Positions 32,460 to 44,829 of a stretch of 64,000 nt of DNA are shown piece by piece; the first letter of the stretch is position 1; the number at the start of each line of letters is the position of its first letter. A program made the translations under genes and the position numbers. The notes beneath the pieces were generated by a model that saw nothing but the letters and a program-made list of their open reading frames with translations, was not told the origin of the DNA and ran no database searches. Source of the stretch: Arion vulgaris (Eukaryota; Mollusca; Gastropoda; Stylommatophora; Arionidae); NCBI GenBank assembly GCA_020796225.1, contig CM036753.1:70795865-70859864 (forward strand). The letters run 5' to 3'.

Positions 32460-34045
32460 AAACTCCTACAGAATATTTTACCGTCTTCTAAATTACATCG
32501 GGGACCCCCGTCAACGCTACGGAGTTTGTGCACTGCCGCTAAGATACAAGAAAGAGACCGGAGCACACATGGTTACTCACCGAGGTACAATGATGATGGT
32601 CCTATCAATCAATCTATATATGTCACCTACTCATGCCAGAGACATCAGTTCTGGACCTTTCATAACATGAACTGAGAGTTTGACATACTACTTAATTCTG
32701 TGTGCATATGTATACATACATTTTCACCATAATTAATTATACTAATATACTCATAGTCCATTAATAACACTTTTTTTTTAAAAACATATACAAACAGGTA
32801 AATAGTTCCAATTGATCTAAAGATATACAGTATAAACTTGATAGGTGTTTCTAGAACACAAAGTGGAACAGTCTCCTACAGTATGCTAGCTAAACTTCAA
32901 ATATCACTGCACAATTCAATATCTTGTATAAATACACAGTTAGTGTCCTTGTGATGACACTGCTATTTTAAATGCATAGATCACACCAGTAGTTAAAAAA
33001 TACAATGTTTTTGACATCTACCATATCAGAGACAAAATATGCTGATGATGCAAACTAGAACTCCCATGGGATCAAGAATGCACAACTGCGATCTCATCAG
33101 TGGTAAATGACTATTCAATACATGTTAACTGACAGTGAAGGTGAATGATTGTGGAGCACTAGAAATTAAAGAACACTAACACCTATGCTAATCTGAGTGG
33201 TTAGACATCATCGTACTGACAACAGGTAATGACTTCATTATAAAATAATGATGTAACAATTTTAAAATTCATATTGGCAACAGACACTTAAGATATTCAC
33301 TCTGTGCATGATCAGAAAGTGTGCTACTACAAATGCAATTAAACTGGTTCTTACTGGATAGATTTACTCAGGCAAACACAGAAATGAAAACTAGGCCTAG
33401 AACACAAGGTGTTCCCCTTATACTTATGACAAAACAAGGCTATATTGTTCGTTAGCATTTACGAAAAAGGATATTAGGCATTGTTGTCAGTTACTCTTAT
33501 TGAACTGGTGGAAATGATCTGGTCTTGCCTCTTTGTTCTGAATTGTTTTAATTTCTCCCAATTCATTTGAAATGTATACCAAGTACAATGGTGTTATTTT
33601 ATTACTTCTTGTTCATGTCATATTAGTTCAGACATTATATAACACATAAATGTACATGAATAATGAATTCTTGAATGTGCACAAAATATCAATAAAATAA
33701 CTCACGTATACAGTTGAACCTACATACGTCAAACAGTTTCAGATGTAACAAATGGGGGTAGGGATAGTGAAAGTTGGTAAAAGGAAACACATTTGTTTGA
33801 TCATCAACTGTTAATAATTTATTAATGAAGTAAAACATAATAAAAAAATATTGAAATTTCATCTATTTCAAATTGAATATTTCTGTGTTCTTTTTCACTG
33901 GTAAACTTGTTTAGAATCAATGTTCTCTCACACACATTACTATTGCTAAACCTGTAAGACATGTCACAATTTATAAATTATTGGATACATTATTATTTGA
34001 ATATTATTAAATATATATGGGTTTTAAATAATATGACCAAGTCTG
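32460..34045. other. No recognised feature
   Basis: AT-rich, no long ORF, no repeat found elsewhere in the window. An ACLY 5' UTR exon or promoter could lie here or further right, but nothing marks it. Confidence 0.5.
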
Positions 34046-34050
34046 CTTCT

Positions 34051-34280
34051 TCTTCGAACGCTCCACAACGACCACTTGTGTGTGATCTGAGCCTAAGAGC
34101 GATTGTACGTTGTGCCAGTTATGCGCCTACAAGTAGGCCAGCACATCCGATTTCTGCAATGCTTTTTATTTATTAGGGTAGCTTCCTAGGTCATACATCA
34201 GTAGCCTCTTACGACATGCATTGTAGGTCTCAGTGGTATTATTCTTTGCTTCCCTTGCGAGCAAGGCACCACACGGGCGA
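34051..34280 (-). mobile_element. SINE family B
   Basis: Plus strand CTTCTTCGAACGCTCCACAA.., GATCTGAGCCTAAGAGCGAT.., CCTACAAGTAGGCCAGCACA.., core CCTCTTACGACATGCATTGT, ending CACCACACGGGCGA. Confidence 0.85.
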
Positions 34281-34869
34281 TCAAGTGGGCTAAAAGTGGG
34301 TATACACATATAATAATATTAACTTTATATAATATAATATATGCATCATGATCATCTAGCATGTCAAAGTCAGAACTTGGCTCGCATGAAAGCTGCTCTA
34401 AATGCCTCTGTCCTGGGTGAGGAATCTGACATCTTCTGCAGTCATATTCAGCTCAACTATGACATCTTGCACCCATTTCTCCTTGGTTTTCCTTTCCCTC
34501 GTCCACCCGGTATAACGCCCTCCAGAGAATCATATTGTTTTATTGTCCAAAATACTTTTATTTTTATTTCCTTTATGACTTTTTCAAAATTTTAACTGTT
34601 GCAAAATTGACATATTTGTTCTTTTCTCTGCCTGTGGTATTCTGAGCAATCTTTCAGTATATTACACAGCCAAAATAAATCTAAAAATACACAGAGAACT
34701 ATTGAAGCAAGTAAACAATATTTTATATCTAGAACACAAGATTACAGATGTGAAAAATAGATTAGAAAGAGAATAGGAATTATGAAAAGTACATTCAATG
34801 ACATGAGCAAGTTGTGAACATCTAAACAGATAATAAATAGGCTATGGATGAGGATTATCAAATGCTATA

Positions 34870-35270
34870 TTTTCTCTGTATTTTTGTAGGGTTCAGAAAC
34901 ATGGATAATGAACAAGCATTTGGAAGACAGAATTAATGCCGCTGAGTTATGGATACACAGAATATATTTCATAGAAAGAAAAACATACCAATAAAGAAGT
35001 TCTAGAAAAACTAGTATTGAAGAAATAATTACTACATGAAATAAAAATCAAACAAATAAAATATTCTGACACATAAAGAGACATGACACATCGATTAAAA
35101 CTTTATTGGGAAAGTTGATGATGAACGGCTAGGCTAGCAAGAGGAAGACCAAGGCACAGGTGGAAGGGAGGCATCAAGAGATTGACAAGTGACAGACTGG
35201 CAAAGTACAACATTGCAGCAAACCTAATACGGAGACGCCATCTGATGGTGATGATTCATATATTTCATCT
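34870..35270 (+). pseudogene. LINE thumb/C-terminal fragment
   Basis: GSETWIMNKHLEDRINAAEL followed, after stops and frameshifts, by RGRPRHRWKGGIKRLTSDRL and an RRRHLMV-like end. Typical post-palm LINE sequence. Confidence 0.65.
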
Positions 35271-35497
35271 GATGCTGAGGATTACATGCCTTTAATCAAC
35301 AAATGCTAAGCAACTATTACTAAACTGATACCAAGTAATTACTACTTATTGCAAAAATAATGAATAATTACGAATACTTGAAGCAACTGTAACACACATC
35401 ACTGATGAAAAGCTCTAAGATGTGGCCATAATCTATGCTTTGCCCGATGGTATATTCATGGATTAAAAAAATGACTTGCAAATTATTTCGCTATGCG

Positions 35498-35738
35498 CCC
35501 TTGTGGTGCAGGGCCAGCAAGGGAAGCAAAGAAAAGTACCGCTGCTACCTACAAAGCATGTCGTAAGAGGCGACTGACGTAGGACCTAGGGGAAACTACC
35601 ATAAGAAAGCAGAAATCGGATGTACTGGCCTACTTGTAGGCATATAACTGGCACAACGTACAATTGTTCTTAGGCTCAGATCACATACAAATCACACTGA
35701 GTGGTTAACAAATAGTTGATATGGAGCATTCAAAGAAG
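35498..35738 (+). mobile_element. SINE family B, sense orientation
   Basis: Head GCGCCCTTGTGGTGCAGGGC, core CATGTCGTAAGAGGCGACTG, body CTTGTAGGCATATAACTGGC, ending GGAGCATTCAAAGAAGA. Confidence 0.85.
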
Positions 35739-36164
35739 ATTTCGCTACGGATGCAAATCGTGATCACCACAAGTTAGTTTACATATAAGAACATTAATAA
35801 AATTCCATCAAATTAAAATGAAGTATACCTGGTGTCATCGGAAACAAACATGGGCGATCGGTAACTGGTGATGATGTATATAACAAAGCTGCATAAAACA
35901 GACAAAATATCAAAACATGTAGTAAGACATATACAAAACACAAAAACATGCCAAATTTTGTAAAACTACCTTGCTTTGTGTTTTGATATTTCAACATGCT
36001 AAAAACGGATGTGAGAGGGGCAAATATCGAAAAACAATTTATTTGTACTCATTAGCTCACAGAACCACAAAACGCGGTTTGTAAGTTGCTATTCTGGAAT
36101 GAACACAGAAGAGGAAGAAGATAGTTCATCTCTGATATATGGTTTGTCTGCAGTCTTTCCTATT

Positions 36165-36360
36165 AGTTAGTCAGTTAGTTTGTTCCTTTCGTGCCAAAGG
36201 CGGCACATAGGGCAGAGGTTTTAGATCTCCATGTGATACGGTTCTTTGCTAGCAGTTGCAGATCTTGTATGGTTTTACATCCCAATAGTTTACTTTCTTG
36301 TTGGATGGTTCTTCAAAGAGTGGTCTTTGGTCTTCCACGTTTTCTTTCCTATTAACGATA
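36165..36360 (-). pseudogene. LINE C-terminal fragment
   Basis: Minus strand reads with frameshifts as a GRPKTT-like stretch, LGCKTIQDLQLLAKNRITWR and a TSALCA..GTKGTN end, a LINE ORF2 terminus. Confidence 0.6.
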
Positions 36361-37715
36361 CCAATACAGTATAAATCATATCTCTAAAAAACACTCAATA
36401 AAATTTATGGTTGACCTTTTTTAAAAAAGTTATCAATTCAAATTTGTAGACGATTCTTTCATAAAAATTCTCTATAACATCCAAATGATTATGTAAATGA
36501 TGGGAATAACTATAATGGTTTAACAAAATTCCGACATTTCATAAAATGATTAAAACCGATACGTGTTCTAGACTGAAATATGTGACAGAGATTCTGAAAA
36601 AAAGACTAACATACAGTCGCCTAAATAGAACTATAAATCTATATACGTAGAAACGAATAATCTGGTTAGGCAAAATAAATTGGTTGGTTACAGCAGATTA
36701 TTGGTTTAACATAATTGAGCATAAGTGGGCTTGACTGTATATATATATATATATATATATTTAATCTTTAGTTTCAGTATCAAAAAGAGAATATAATAAT
36801 GAAAGAAGTAGTAATTGAAATAACAGCTGATGTTTCTAGACTTTCAGTTGACCAAAGAATGCAAGAATTACGGTCATCATTACATTTTGCCCACAAATTT
36901 CCAGCAGGCTGGCTATACATTGTAACTTCAACAGATGAAAAAAATCAATAACGCAAGAGATGAGAAAATCAATGTTCTGCCAAACATCCATACCATTTAT
37001 ATCCTCGATTCTCTGCCAAATTTTTTTTCAAAGGATACAAAGACACTTCCTCAACGTAAGAGAGAGAGAGAGCAGCAATATGGCATAGAAAGTGCAAGCA
37101 AGGGGCTGACATGGGGAGTGTAAAAACAGAATTAAATCAATGCAGAGACAGGAAATTGGAATTTATGTAAGAAGCAGACATATTCTTTGGCCTATTATTG
37201 TCTGACAGTTTTAATTCAGCAAATGTTACAGATCATAAGAGCTTTTACATTTATTATTTACATAGAAAATGCTGGTTAGTTAATGGAAGAAAGTTCAACA
37301 CTATTACATTCCTACTACTACTGCTACTACTAAATCTTCTAGCTCTCAGTGAAATATATGCTTTTATTATGTCTGTTGGTCAACATGCTCTGAAATAAAA
37401 TTTTTTAAAGATTTGTTCTTCAGCGGAGACCTAAAAGGCTATAATCATCTTTAAAAAAACCTACTTTGTTGCAATTGATCATTACTGAAGTTACACACTC
37501 AAATTACTTGATAAAAAGCATAATTAGCCAAGTATAGACCGCAAGATTAATGTTTCATTTTTGGTGCCTAATTAATGTCGAAAAGAATAGTGCTTATAAG
37601 TGGATTTGCCTGCCCATGAAAGTGGAAATATGCTAGAACTAATTATCAATGAAAGAACAATTTTAAAATTGGTTCTGCAATTGACACAGCAGTGTAACTG
37701 TACTTGTCAAGCTGT
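36361..37715. other. No recognised feature except a short TA repeat
   Basis: (TA)n at about 36738-36760. No coding or repeat match seen in the rest. Confidence 0.5.
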
Positions 37716-37718
37716 TCC

Positions 37719-37787
37719 ATGTACATAACACCAAGAAAAATCCATGTGCATCACACTAAGAAAAATCCACGTGCATCACACCAATAC
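37719..37787 (+). repeat. Short tandem repeat, about 25-bp unit
   Basis: AAGAAAAATCCATGTGCATC plus ACAC repeated with small changes, about 2.5 copies. Confidence 0.7.
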
Positions 37788-37789
37788 AA

Positions 37790-39155
37790 ACAGCACAATG
37801 TCAACAAAATAATGATTTCTGTAAAACAAACTATAAAGAGCGCAAAAACAGTTTTTAAAAAGGAGAACAAAATTACATATTATAATATATAATTAGTGAA
37901 TTATGTGTGCAATGCTTTGACTGTCTATGATGGGTATGTTTTTGTAGTGTCTTTCTTTCACTTATTTGATGTGAGATCTTGTATAATCTGTGTAGATTAT
38001 TTGCTTTGGCATTCTTTTCTGCAGTTTCCACCACGCCAAACAAGGAAATATTGACGGCAAACAATCAAAACATAACAATATCTCACAGAGTATACCCTCA
38101 AGGAGAGAAAATGGCAACCCTTGGAGAAAACTCACTTTGCAGATGGAAAAATATAATCTGCAAGCTTATGAAATAAATAAAAAGTACACATGAAATGAAA
38201 CTTTTTTCATAAAACTATTTTGTATCTGTCAATCAGTAAATAAGAATGAATTAAAATCATAGAATTTTGTTTTAAAATGTCAATAATGAAATGTCAGCTT
38301 TTTTTAATCCCTGAGAATAATATATTTTGATGTTCATTAACGCAGATGACAGCTGTGAGTCCCTGTATCTAACATGCAACTGACAAAAACCACATGATAT
38401 ATTATCATCTCATCTGATCAAATACACATAATTTGGAATCTATCCAGTGGGCTGTAAAGTGATCCTATATGAAAACAGCAGATGATAAAATCAATAGTCT
38501 AAATCCATTGAACAAGGGGAGCAATTGTTGTAGAAATAGAAATTATTATTAGAATGGCACCTGAAATGTTAACATTACAATAATCATTTGAGCTATGAAG
38601 GAGCATCTATTGGATGAACAAAATCAGCAACTAATAATTGTTTTCTTAAAACAAACTGATAGATAAGAGTACACAAAAATAACTTGACATTGAAATTTGA
38701 TAATATTTTCAGATAAGACCCTCAAAGGTGAGATGAGACACTCAGGACTGTCATGTGATAAGGTTCCAGAAAAGTGATGAAAGAAAAGATGACAAAGCTG
38801 CGAAAGTTGAGATGACAAACTATCAGCCAAAATGCTATGAAAGATGGCAACAGACTGAACATAATAAGAGTTTATTGCTACATTGCAAGATGTAAGTTAC
38901 TAGACTTATTCCTCAGTTGTTGACTAAGGACACACTTAAAAAATAAAGGAGAACTATAGACTAAGCCACTAATGCATACTGCTGTGTAATGGAACTAACA
39001 ATTAATATGACTGTTGAAATCAAGCCCAATGTAAGAAGAAAGGCAAACTGACATAAAGCAATGCAATAAAAATACAAATTATAGGTCAAATATTCTTAAA
39101 AAAACGAAAACAAGATTGAGCAACCTTTATTAGTCAGATATATTTTTTGAAGTAG
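37790..39155. other. No recognised feature
   Basis: AT-rich with short spurious ORFs only. Confidence 0.5.
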
Positions 39156-39159
39156 AACT

Positions 39160-39290
39160 GGATGCCTGAGGGGTAGAGTGAAGAGTGTGTTTAACCAGGG
39201 AGCTACGGTATACATACTCTTCGATATCTGTTGGGGGAAACCGAGCACCTATGGATCTGCCATGAGTGCAATGATATCAGTTCAGTAATC
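39160..39290 (+). repeat. Family D LINE-tail repeat
   Basis: Plus strand AGAACTGGATGCCTGAGGGG.., ACTCTTCGATATCTGTTGGG.., CGAGCACCTATGGATCTGCC, matching the reverse complement of 55320-55460. Confidence 0.7.
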
Positions 39291-39351
39291 GATAACCAAT
39301 ATAAGTCAGATGCAGAATTATGCAGCTTGTTGCAGGTTAGACTGAAACAAT

Positions 39352-39672
39352 TCACGACAAACATGATGCCCACATAGTGTCATAACATATCCAAATTACG
39401 TCCTTATCTGCTAGCTTAACTCTGTGTATTATTAACAAGGCGACAAGATGTTCCAGTTTTACTAAGCTGGTACCGGTTTTGGATGTTTTGTCCCATAAAT
39501 CTTTCTCAGGAAGCAAAAATGTTCCACTTGTTTTTTTTAATTCATCATATACACATACAAACTCTCTGAAAAAGTCAACTTCTTGACTGAAAAAAGCAAG
39601 ATGGAAGATGTCCGAATTTTCTATCAGACCACGATTTGTTACTATAGTAAGCAGAAAGTGATAAATTCTCAC
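39352..39672 (-). CDS. 106-codon ORF of unknown origin, possibly an exon
   Basis: No family recognised. The composition looks protein-like rather than random AT translation (DIFHLAFFSQEVDFFREF, LEHLVALLIIHRVKLADKD, ending SCLS then stop). A plausible acceptor (CTGCTTACTATAG) lies on the coding strand just inside the ORF's 5' part, so it could be a terminal exon or a fragment of a transposon ORF. It may equally be chance. Confidence 0.2.
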   Translation of the reverse strand: MRIYHFLLTIVTNRGLIENSDIFHLAFFSQEVDFFREFVCVYDELKKTSGTFLLPEKDLWDKTSKTGTSLVKLEHLVALLIIHRVKLADKDVIWICYDTMWASCLS

Positions 39673-39714
39673 AAGATAACCAAATGATTTCTTTTTTTAA
39701 CCTACTGTGGGACG

Positions 39715-40240
39715 TGGTCAACATGGCGGAAGAGCATCTAAGACTGGAGTGTTATTTACTACTTTTCCTCATGTTTGGACTTGTAAAACCCAATTTCATC
39801 GACAAGCTACTCTTCTTCTTTGCGTTCGTTCTTTACGACCAATTTTAATCACTCTTTGTGATATGTTTGATCTTTGCCAAGAACGTTTATACTTTGCACA
39901 TTGGTTTGGTAGGCCCCTAAACGCACAGATTTCTACAAGTTTAGGACATGTGCATCCGATTTCAGCCAAACCTCCTTAGTCGCCTCTTACGACATGCATG
40001 GCAGGTAACAGTGGTTCTATTCTTTACACCCCAAATTTGGGCCCCAGTAACCACTCGGGCGAGTGCCAAGCTACTGAGATGAGTGCTCAGAGCCATACTG
40101 CAAGGTGTGAATTTCAGAATGCGTTTTGTTTGTGTCCACAGTTGTGTTCGCTGGCACAGGAACAGAGCAATTATTGGGAAACTTGTTGTAGTGAAGCTGG
40201 AACCATGACTAGCTAACCTACCTAAGAACAAGATGGAGTT
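39715..40240 (+). repeat. Family G repeat split by a SINE
   Basis: Partner of 23430-24010. Interrupted at 39812-40066 by a family A SINE. Confidence 0.6.
39812..40066 (-). mobile_element. SINE family A
   Basis: Full-length reverse copy with an exact 9-bp duplication CAAGCTACT (39803-39811 and 40067-40075). Confidence 0.88.
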
Positions 40241-40249
40241 TAAATTTTT

Positions 40250-41580
40250 CAACTAAAGAGTACTGGTTCACTCTTTCAACTTAAATATGTATTTTAGTTT
40301 TGGTTTCGGCATTCAAAGAATGTGTGTGGATCAATTATTTCCAGTTCTACCATTTGGTGCATCTTTGTGGTAGTAAATGCTTGCTGCCTGTGTGAGTATA
40401 ATAAGGTTGTGGGTTGTTGCTAATATACCAAAAGGAAAGTTTTTTTAATAATAAATTTCAACAAATATTTTTTGTACATTCAAAAATATAATAGAATATA
40501 CTCTGCGCAATTCAACATATTTAATATCACATAGAGGAAGAGCATATCAATGATCATATCAGCAAAAAAGAATAAAGTTAAAGATGCAAGTTTATCATTA
40601 TCATTCAATTAAATGTCATCCTTTTACAATTTGAAGAAAGAGTTCAAATCTGTTGCAGTAAAATGTTTTGTTTTACATATCACTACAACAAATATATAAA
40701 AATTATATTTTGTTCATATGGTTTATTTGTTGGTTAATTTTGTATATAAATGGGTGTCCCAATTTTTTTATTTCCAATATCTGGCCACCCTGATTATTAA
40801 CACATTATCAGAACAAAGAAATGGAGTATACCTAACCATTATGAAAAGAAAATCGTGGCATATCCTTTACCCTATCGTATACATCAACCAATGTATTATG
40901 ACGGTATCTAAATTAAACAATGACCAATTATAAGATTTACTTGCATAGTTTGTATAAATAAGACCATTAATACTGTTTTTGTGTCTTGTAATAAATACAG
41001 TTTTAAGAGTATGCAGTGTTACATTTGTATGTATGTAGCTTTAGTCTCTAACAAAGTTTAGAGATATATTGCAGTTTCATTATTTTAAAATTAAAATGCT
41101 CTTCACAGAATTTCATTTCAAATGAATATGTTTAAACTTTGAGAACTTTCAGCAGGTCGGACAATAATGTGGTGGGTCGGAGGTTATCCACCGCTATTCT
41201 AAACACTGAAAAGAAATTTAATTAATTGAAATGATGCACCAAACCATTATAATATACAATAAAACCAGCAAAAGAACAACTGAATGTAAAACATCAATCC
41301 ACCTAGTAAACAAAGGTTCACACAAACACTATATGATTGCTGCAAGACCAGGTGGAATCTGTGAGTACACGGTTTATTTACAAAGATAGGTATGAATACT
41401 GTCCAGAATGTCCCTTAGATATCATTCATTGCTTATTTATGGTAGTGTTAGTAAAATGAGAGGACTGCACACAAAAGCAATCCAAAAATAGTGTAATTGT
41501 AGAGTGAAAAGGAGTAGTCAGAAGTTAGGGTAACATAATCATTGATTGATGATGTATTTTAGAAGATCAAACTAGGGGGG
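40250..41580. other. No recognised feature (small family E piece)
   Basis: Only a short family E match near 40849-40895 (AAAATCGTGGCATATCCTTT). The rest is AT-rich unknown sequence. Confidence 0.5.
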
Positions 41581-41589
41581 TCAAAAAGG

Positions 41590-42860
41590 CTCATGAGGTC
41601 ATAGTGGTAACATGAGCCAGGGTTAGCGAGGGGGCGCGCTAACAAGACCCTGCCCCCAACCTCCACGCGGTGACCCTGGAAACAGACTCTGGTTCTGGTC
41701 TGGCTAAGAGGGGCAGGGATCGGGAGAGGAAACTACTGGTAGTGGTAGCAGTGCAATTACGGAAATACGATAAAGATACATACAAATAAAATGCACAAAT
41801 CTCCTGACCGATGTCCAACAAGATATTGCCCAAGTCCCTGAACGCAAAGAAACAGCAACGAAACGTCTCAGACATGGATGAGAGGTGCATCCAGTGACCA
41901 AACGTATGCCCACGTGGGGCGAAGCTCGAAGCCCTGAGGAGGGGGCAAACATTGCCAGCCCGTCTGCAAGAATAAATAAGACAGGACCGTAACGAATAAA
42001 GTCTACCCTCGTGTTGGTGCGAGAGAAGATTGCAGCTGACCCCGCATTGGTAGCCTGGTGCAGATACATGTACTGGGCAAGGTTTGCAAGCGCAAAAGAA
42101 CAAGTTGCGTTTAGTGCATAATGAAACTACCCGCCCTGGAAAACCGTGCAAGGTACTGTGCGATTAAAATTAACATCCCCGGAAGAACCGAGGTTGGTGA
42201 TGCCTAACGTAACTGCCAGCCTTGGGGCAACCGGGCAAGGTTTGATTCCAGTCATAACTAACATCCCCGGAATAACTGGGGCGGGTGATGGCGGCGAGCA
42301 CAAAATCCTCAGTTACGCTGATAGTGCCGACTGAAACGACCCTCTACATTGTTGTACTCGGCCCCATGCCAGTGCTTTCGAGGTTAATTGCAAATTGCCA
42401 CGTACCGATACGCGTCTAGAAAAGGCTGAGAATGTTCCTTCCCCGGATCAAACTCAAAAATGTACGGTAAAGCAAGGCCGACAATGTACGGATCAAACAG
42501 GAAGTTCGGGTCTGAACATTGGCGAAGGCCGATACTTTACACGGTGTCTTATACGAGTAAGACGCCGTCCGAGGATAAGCTTACAAGCCCGAGAAATATT
42601 TCTCAGAACGGGCATAAACAGCGTAACTCACTGTCCCGGCGTAGATCACAAAGCCCAAAAATACGGCAAAGCTGATCGTACCCTAGGGAAAGCTCACCTT
42701 AGTAAATCAAAAGCTGGCTGAAACGAACACCCCACCGAAGAATAAGCAACTGGGCTCCAATAGGTGCTGAAGGCTGGTGCACGTACATTACGTTCGGATG
42801 TTTGGCTGTTTATATATCACAATGAGAATGATTAAAACAGGCCTAGAACGATCGAAGAAG
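41590..42860 (+). mobile_element. GC-rich LINE 5' region / family C composite
   Basis: About 1.27 kb, distinctly richer in G+C and CpG than its surroundings. Contains two tandem-like blocks ending in AACATCCCCGGAA..AC (42140-42210 and 42215-42295). It then has a stretch read as MYGKARPTMYGSNRKFGSEH, which resembles the ORF2 start region of mollusc-type LINEs, and a family C 3' end (AAAGCTGGCTGAAACGAAC.., TGTTTATATATCACAATGAG) with a GAAGAAG tail. ORFs of up to 170 codons occur but look like by-products of GC content. Confidence 0.6.
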
Positions 42861-43274
42861 AAGATCAAACTCAAAGTATTCAAATAGAATTAATTTGTCT
42901 ATTTGATAGTTACAATAAGTTTAATGTCTAAACATAAAATAAAGGAGGCCCTCATTCTTAATACACAATGAGAGAAAAGATAATATGTAGTAGTAAGTTT
43001 AAATAAGTAATACAATTAAAAGTAATACAATTTGTGAAAGTGGACAAACTAGAATTAAAGATGACAGCTTTATCTGCAATAAAACTTTCTAACTTGAAAC
43101 TGTTACTAGTACTGACTACTGTTAGGCTGTAAAATAAGCCAACAAAATAGGTGATACATTTTTACTAGCTAGTAGTAGTACTACTCGAACTCAGTACTAC
43201 ATACTTGACATACTACTAGTCTAATACTAAATTAACTAAAGTAACTAATGTCATTCAAATAATTCTTTTTAATG

Positions 43275-43635
43275 TCCATGTAGAAGTAAAAGACAGAAAA
43301 AGGAAGAACACTGATGTCCTGAAAGAACTGAATGTTACAGACAATTGGCTGATTAATATACTATGTTACTATACACTACTATACAGAAAAATTAGATACT
43401 TTTGGTCACATCAAGCTTCACGATGGCCCAGAGAGAACAATATTAATTAGAGGGCAGGGTCCCAGGACACAGAGGCAGACCAAGCAGAAGATGGCTACAA
43501 GATGTTAAAGAAACCATGAATATGACCATGGGCGAAGTGGGTGAACTGGCTAGAGCGAGTGAATTTTAAATGTGCTGCAAAGAGAGCAACGTCCTATAAA
43601 GGATACGCACCTTGATATGAAGAAGAGAGCTATCA
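43275..43635 (+). pseudogene. LINE C-terminus, family L
   Basis: Plus strand DRKRKNTDVLKELNVTDNWL, then RKIRYF.H.., GRPSRRWLQDVKETMNMTMG and EVGELAR, interrupted by frameshifts. Same family as 45665-46280 (reverse). Confidence 0.8.
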
Positions 43636-43639
43636 TGCT

Positions 43640-44630
43640 TAAGCTGTCAACTACTTTTTGTCTACCTTGAGTTCATGGAATGTGATTATTTGCTTGTAGA
43701 CTAAAGACGAAACACGTAATAACAAAGTCAAAGTACTGTAGTTTTACAAAATTTAGAGGAAAGATCTAAAATTAAAAATGTCGAAATAAGACTCAAGTAA
43801 CGGGACATTAGTTAGTCACATTTTAACAAAAAAGGTGGAGGCTGCAGTTAACAGAACGCCAAGCCAAAATCACTAAAAGTCACTAACTTGACTAAGTCTT
43901 ACAAATATAATGTTGATAAACCTCACCAATAATTGCTTCCTAAAATTAAAATGTACCAACAAATGAACATTTACACTAAATTACACTAACATCTGATCTA
44001 CACATGTGTGCCGGTCTCGAGCGAATGGATGTATTGTTTATTTGTTACTACTACTGTTATCAGTTGGGTTATAATATATGATTGGTACCAAACATAATGA
44101 AATTACAGTAATAGAAGTGAAGTGTCCCTAGTTTTAGACTTAAAATTAGTTCTCTCTAAAGTTCAATTCACTGAACTAGACTTTACCGGTGAGCTGGACG
44201 ACACAAGAGTTCCTAGATACGTAATGAATGAGCTATAAATGCGTAATTCAGTTGATGCTAAGGTGTGATGTTTGCGAATGCTTACCGATATGTCTTACTC
44301 TGTTCAACAATTACAGACACACCATCGGGCGTTTTATAAATTCGTTGCGTGGCCTATATTGTTGGATAGTATCGCTAGTACCGCTACTGTAGACCGTGTC
44401 AGACTATTATCAGCCGATGAGCTCGCTATTGACCTTTGTTATTTGCATAATTTATGAGCGCTGAAACTCATTGGTTAATTCACTTCATCGTACTTATTTT
44501 CTTGCTATATCACGTTTTTAAACGCTGGAATACATGTAAATAATTATTTTTCGCGAAAATATTTTTATATGTGCTGTTTATTAATAATTTGCATTTCTTT
44601 CTGCAAAATATTGTTATCTCGACTTATCGA
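43640..44630. other. No recognised feature
   Basis: Unique AT-rich sequence. A 61-codon ORF at 44272-44457 has no recognisable match. Confidence 0.5.
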
Positions 44631-44829
44631 AGGATTCCGAGGTTTACATTCGTGTGAGTGTACATTCGAAGAATGAGTCATATGCTGCTATTTTCATCAT
44701 TCTATCTATGGCTATGGAAACACAAGTATCTACTCGTGTTTCATTGACTATAGCAAAGCTTTTGATTGAGTCCAACATGAAAAGCTAATCATATTGTCTA
44801 CAAGAAATAGGCTTAGATGGGGATGATAT

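Noticed and set aside
33713..36737. Possible 3-kb pogo/Tigger-like element with ends TA-CAGTTGAACC.. and ..GGGCTTGACTG-TA
   Set aside because: The ends match at only about half the positions beyond CAGT, no transposase remains inside, and the interval holds unrelated SINEs and LINEs. Probably coincidence.
41639..42151. 170- and 121-codon minus-strand ORFs
   Set aside because: Cys/Ser-rich translations with no domain, arising from locally high GC in a LINE 5' region.
44272..44457. 61-codon ORF starting MRMLTDMSYSVQQLQTHHR
   Set aside because: Short, no homologue recognised, no splice or repeat context to support it.
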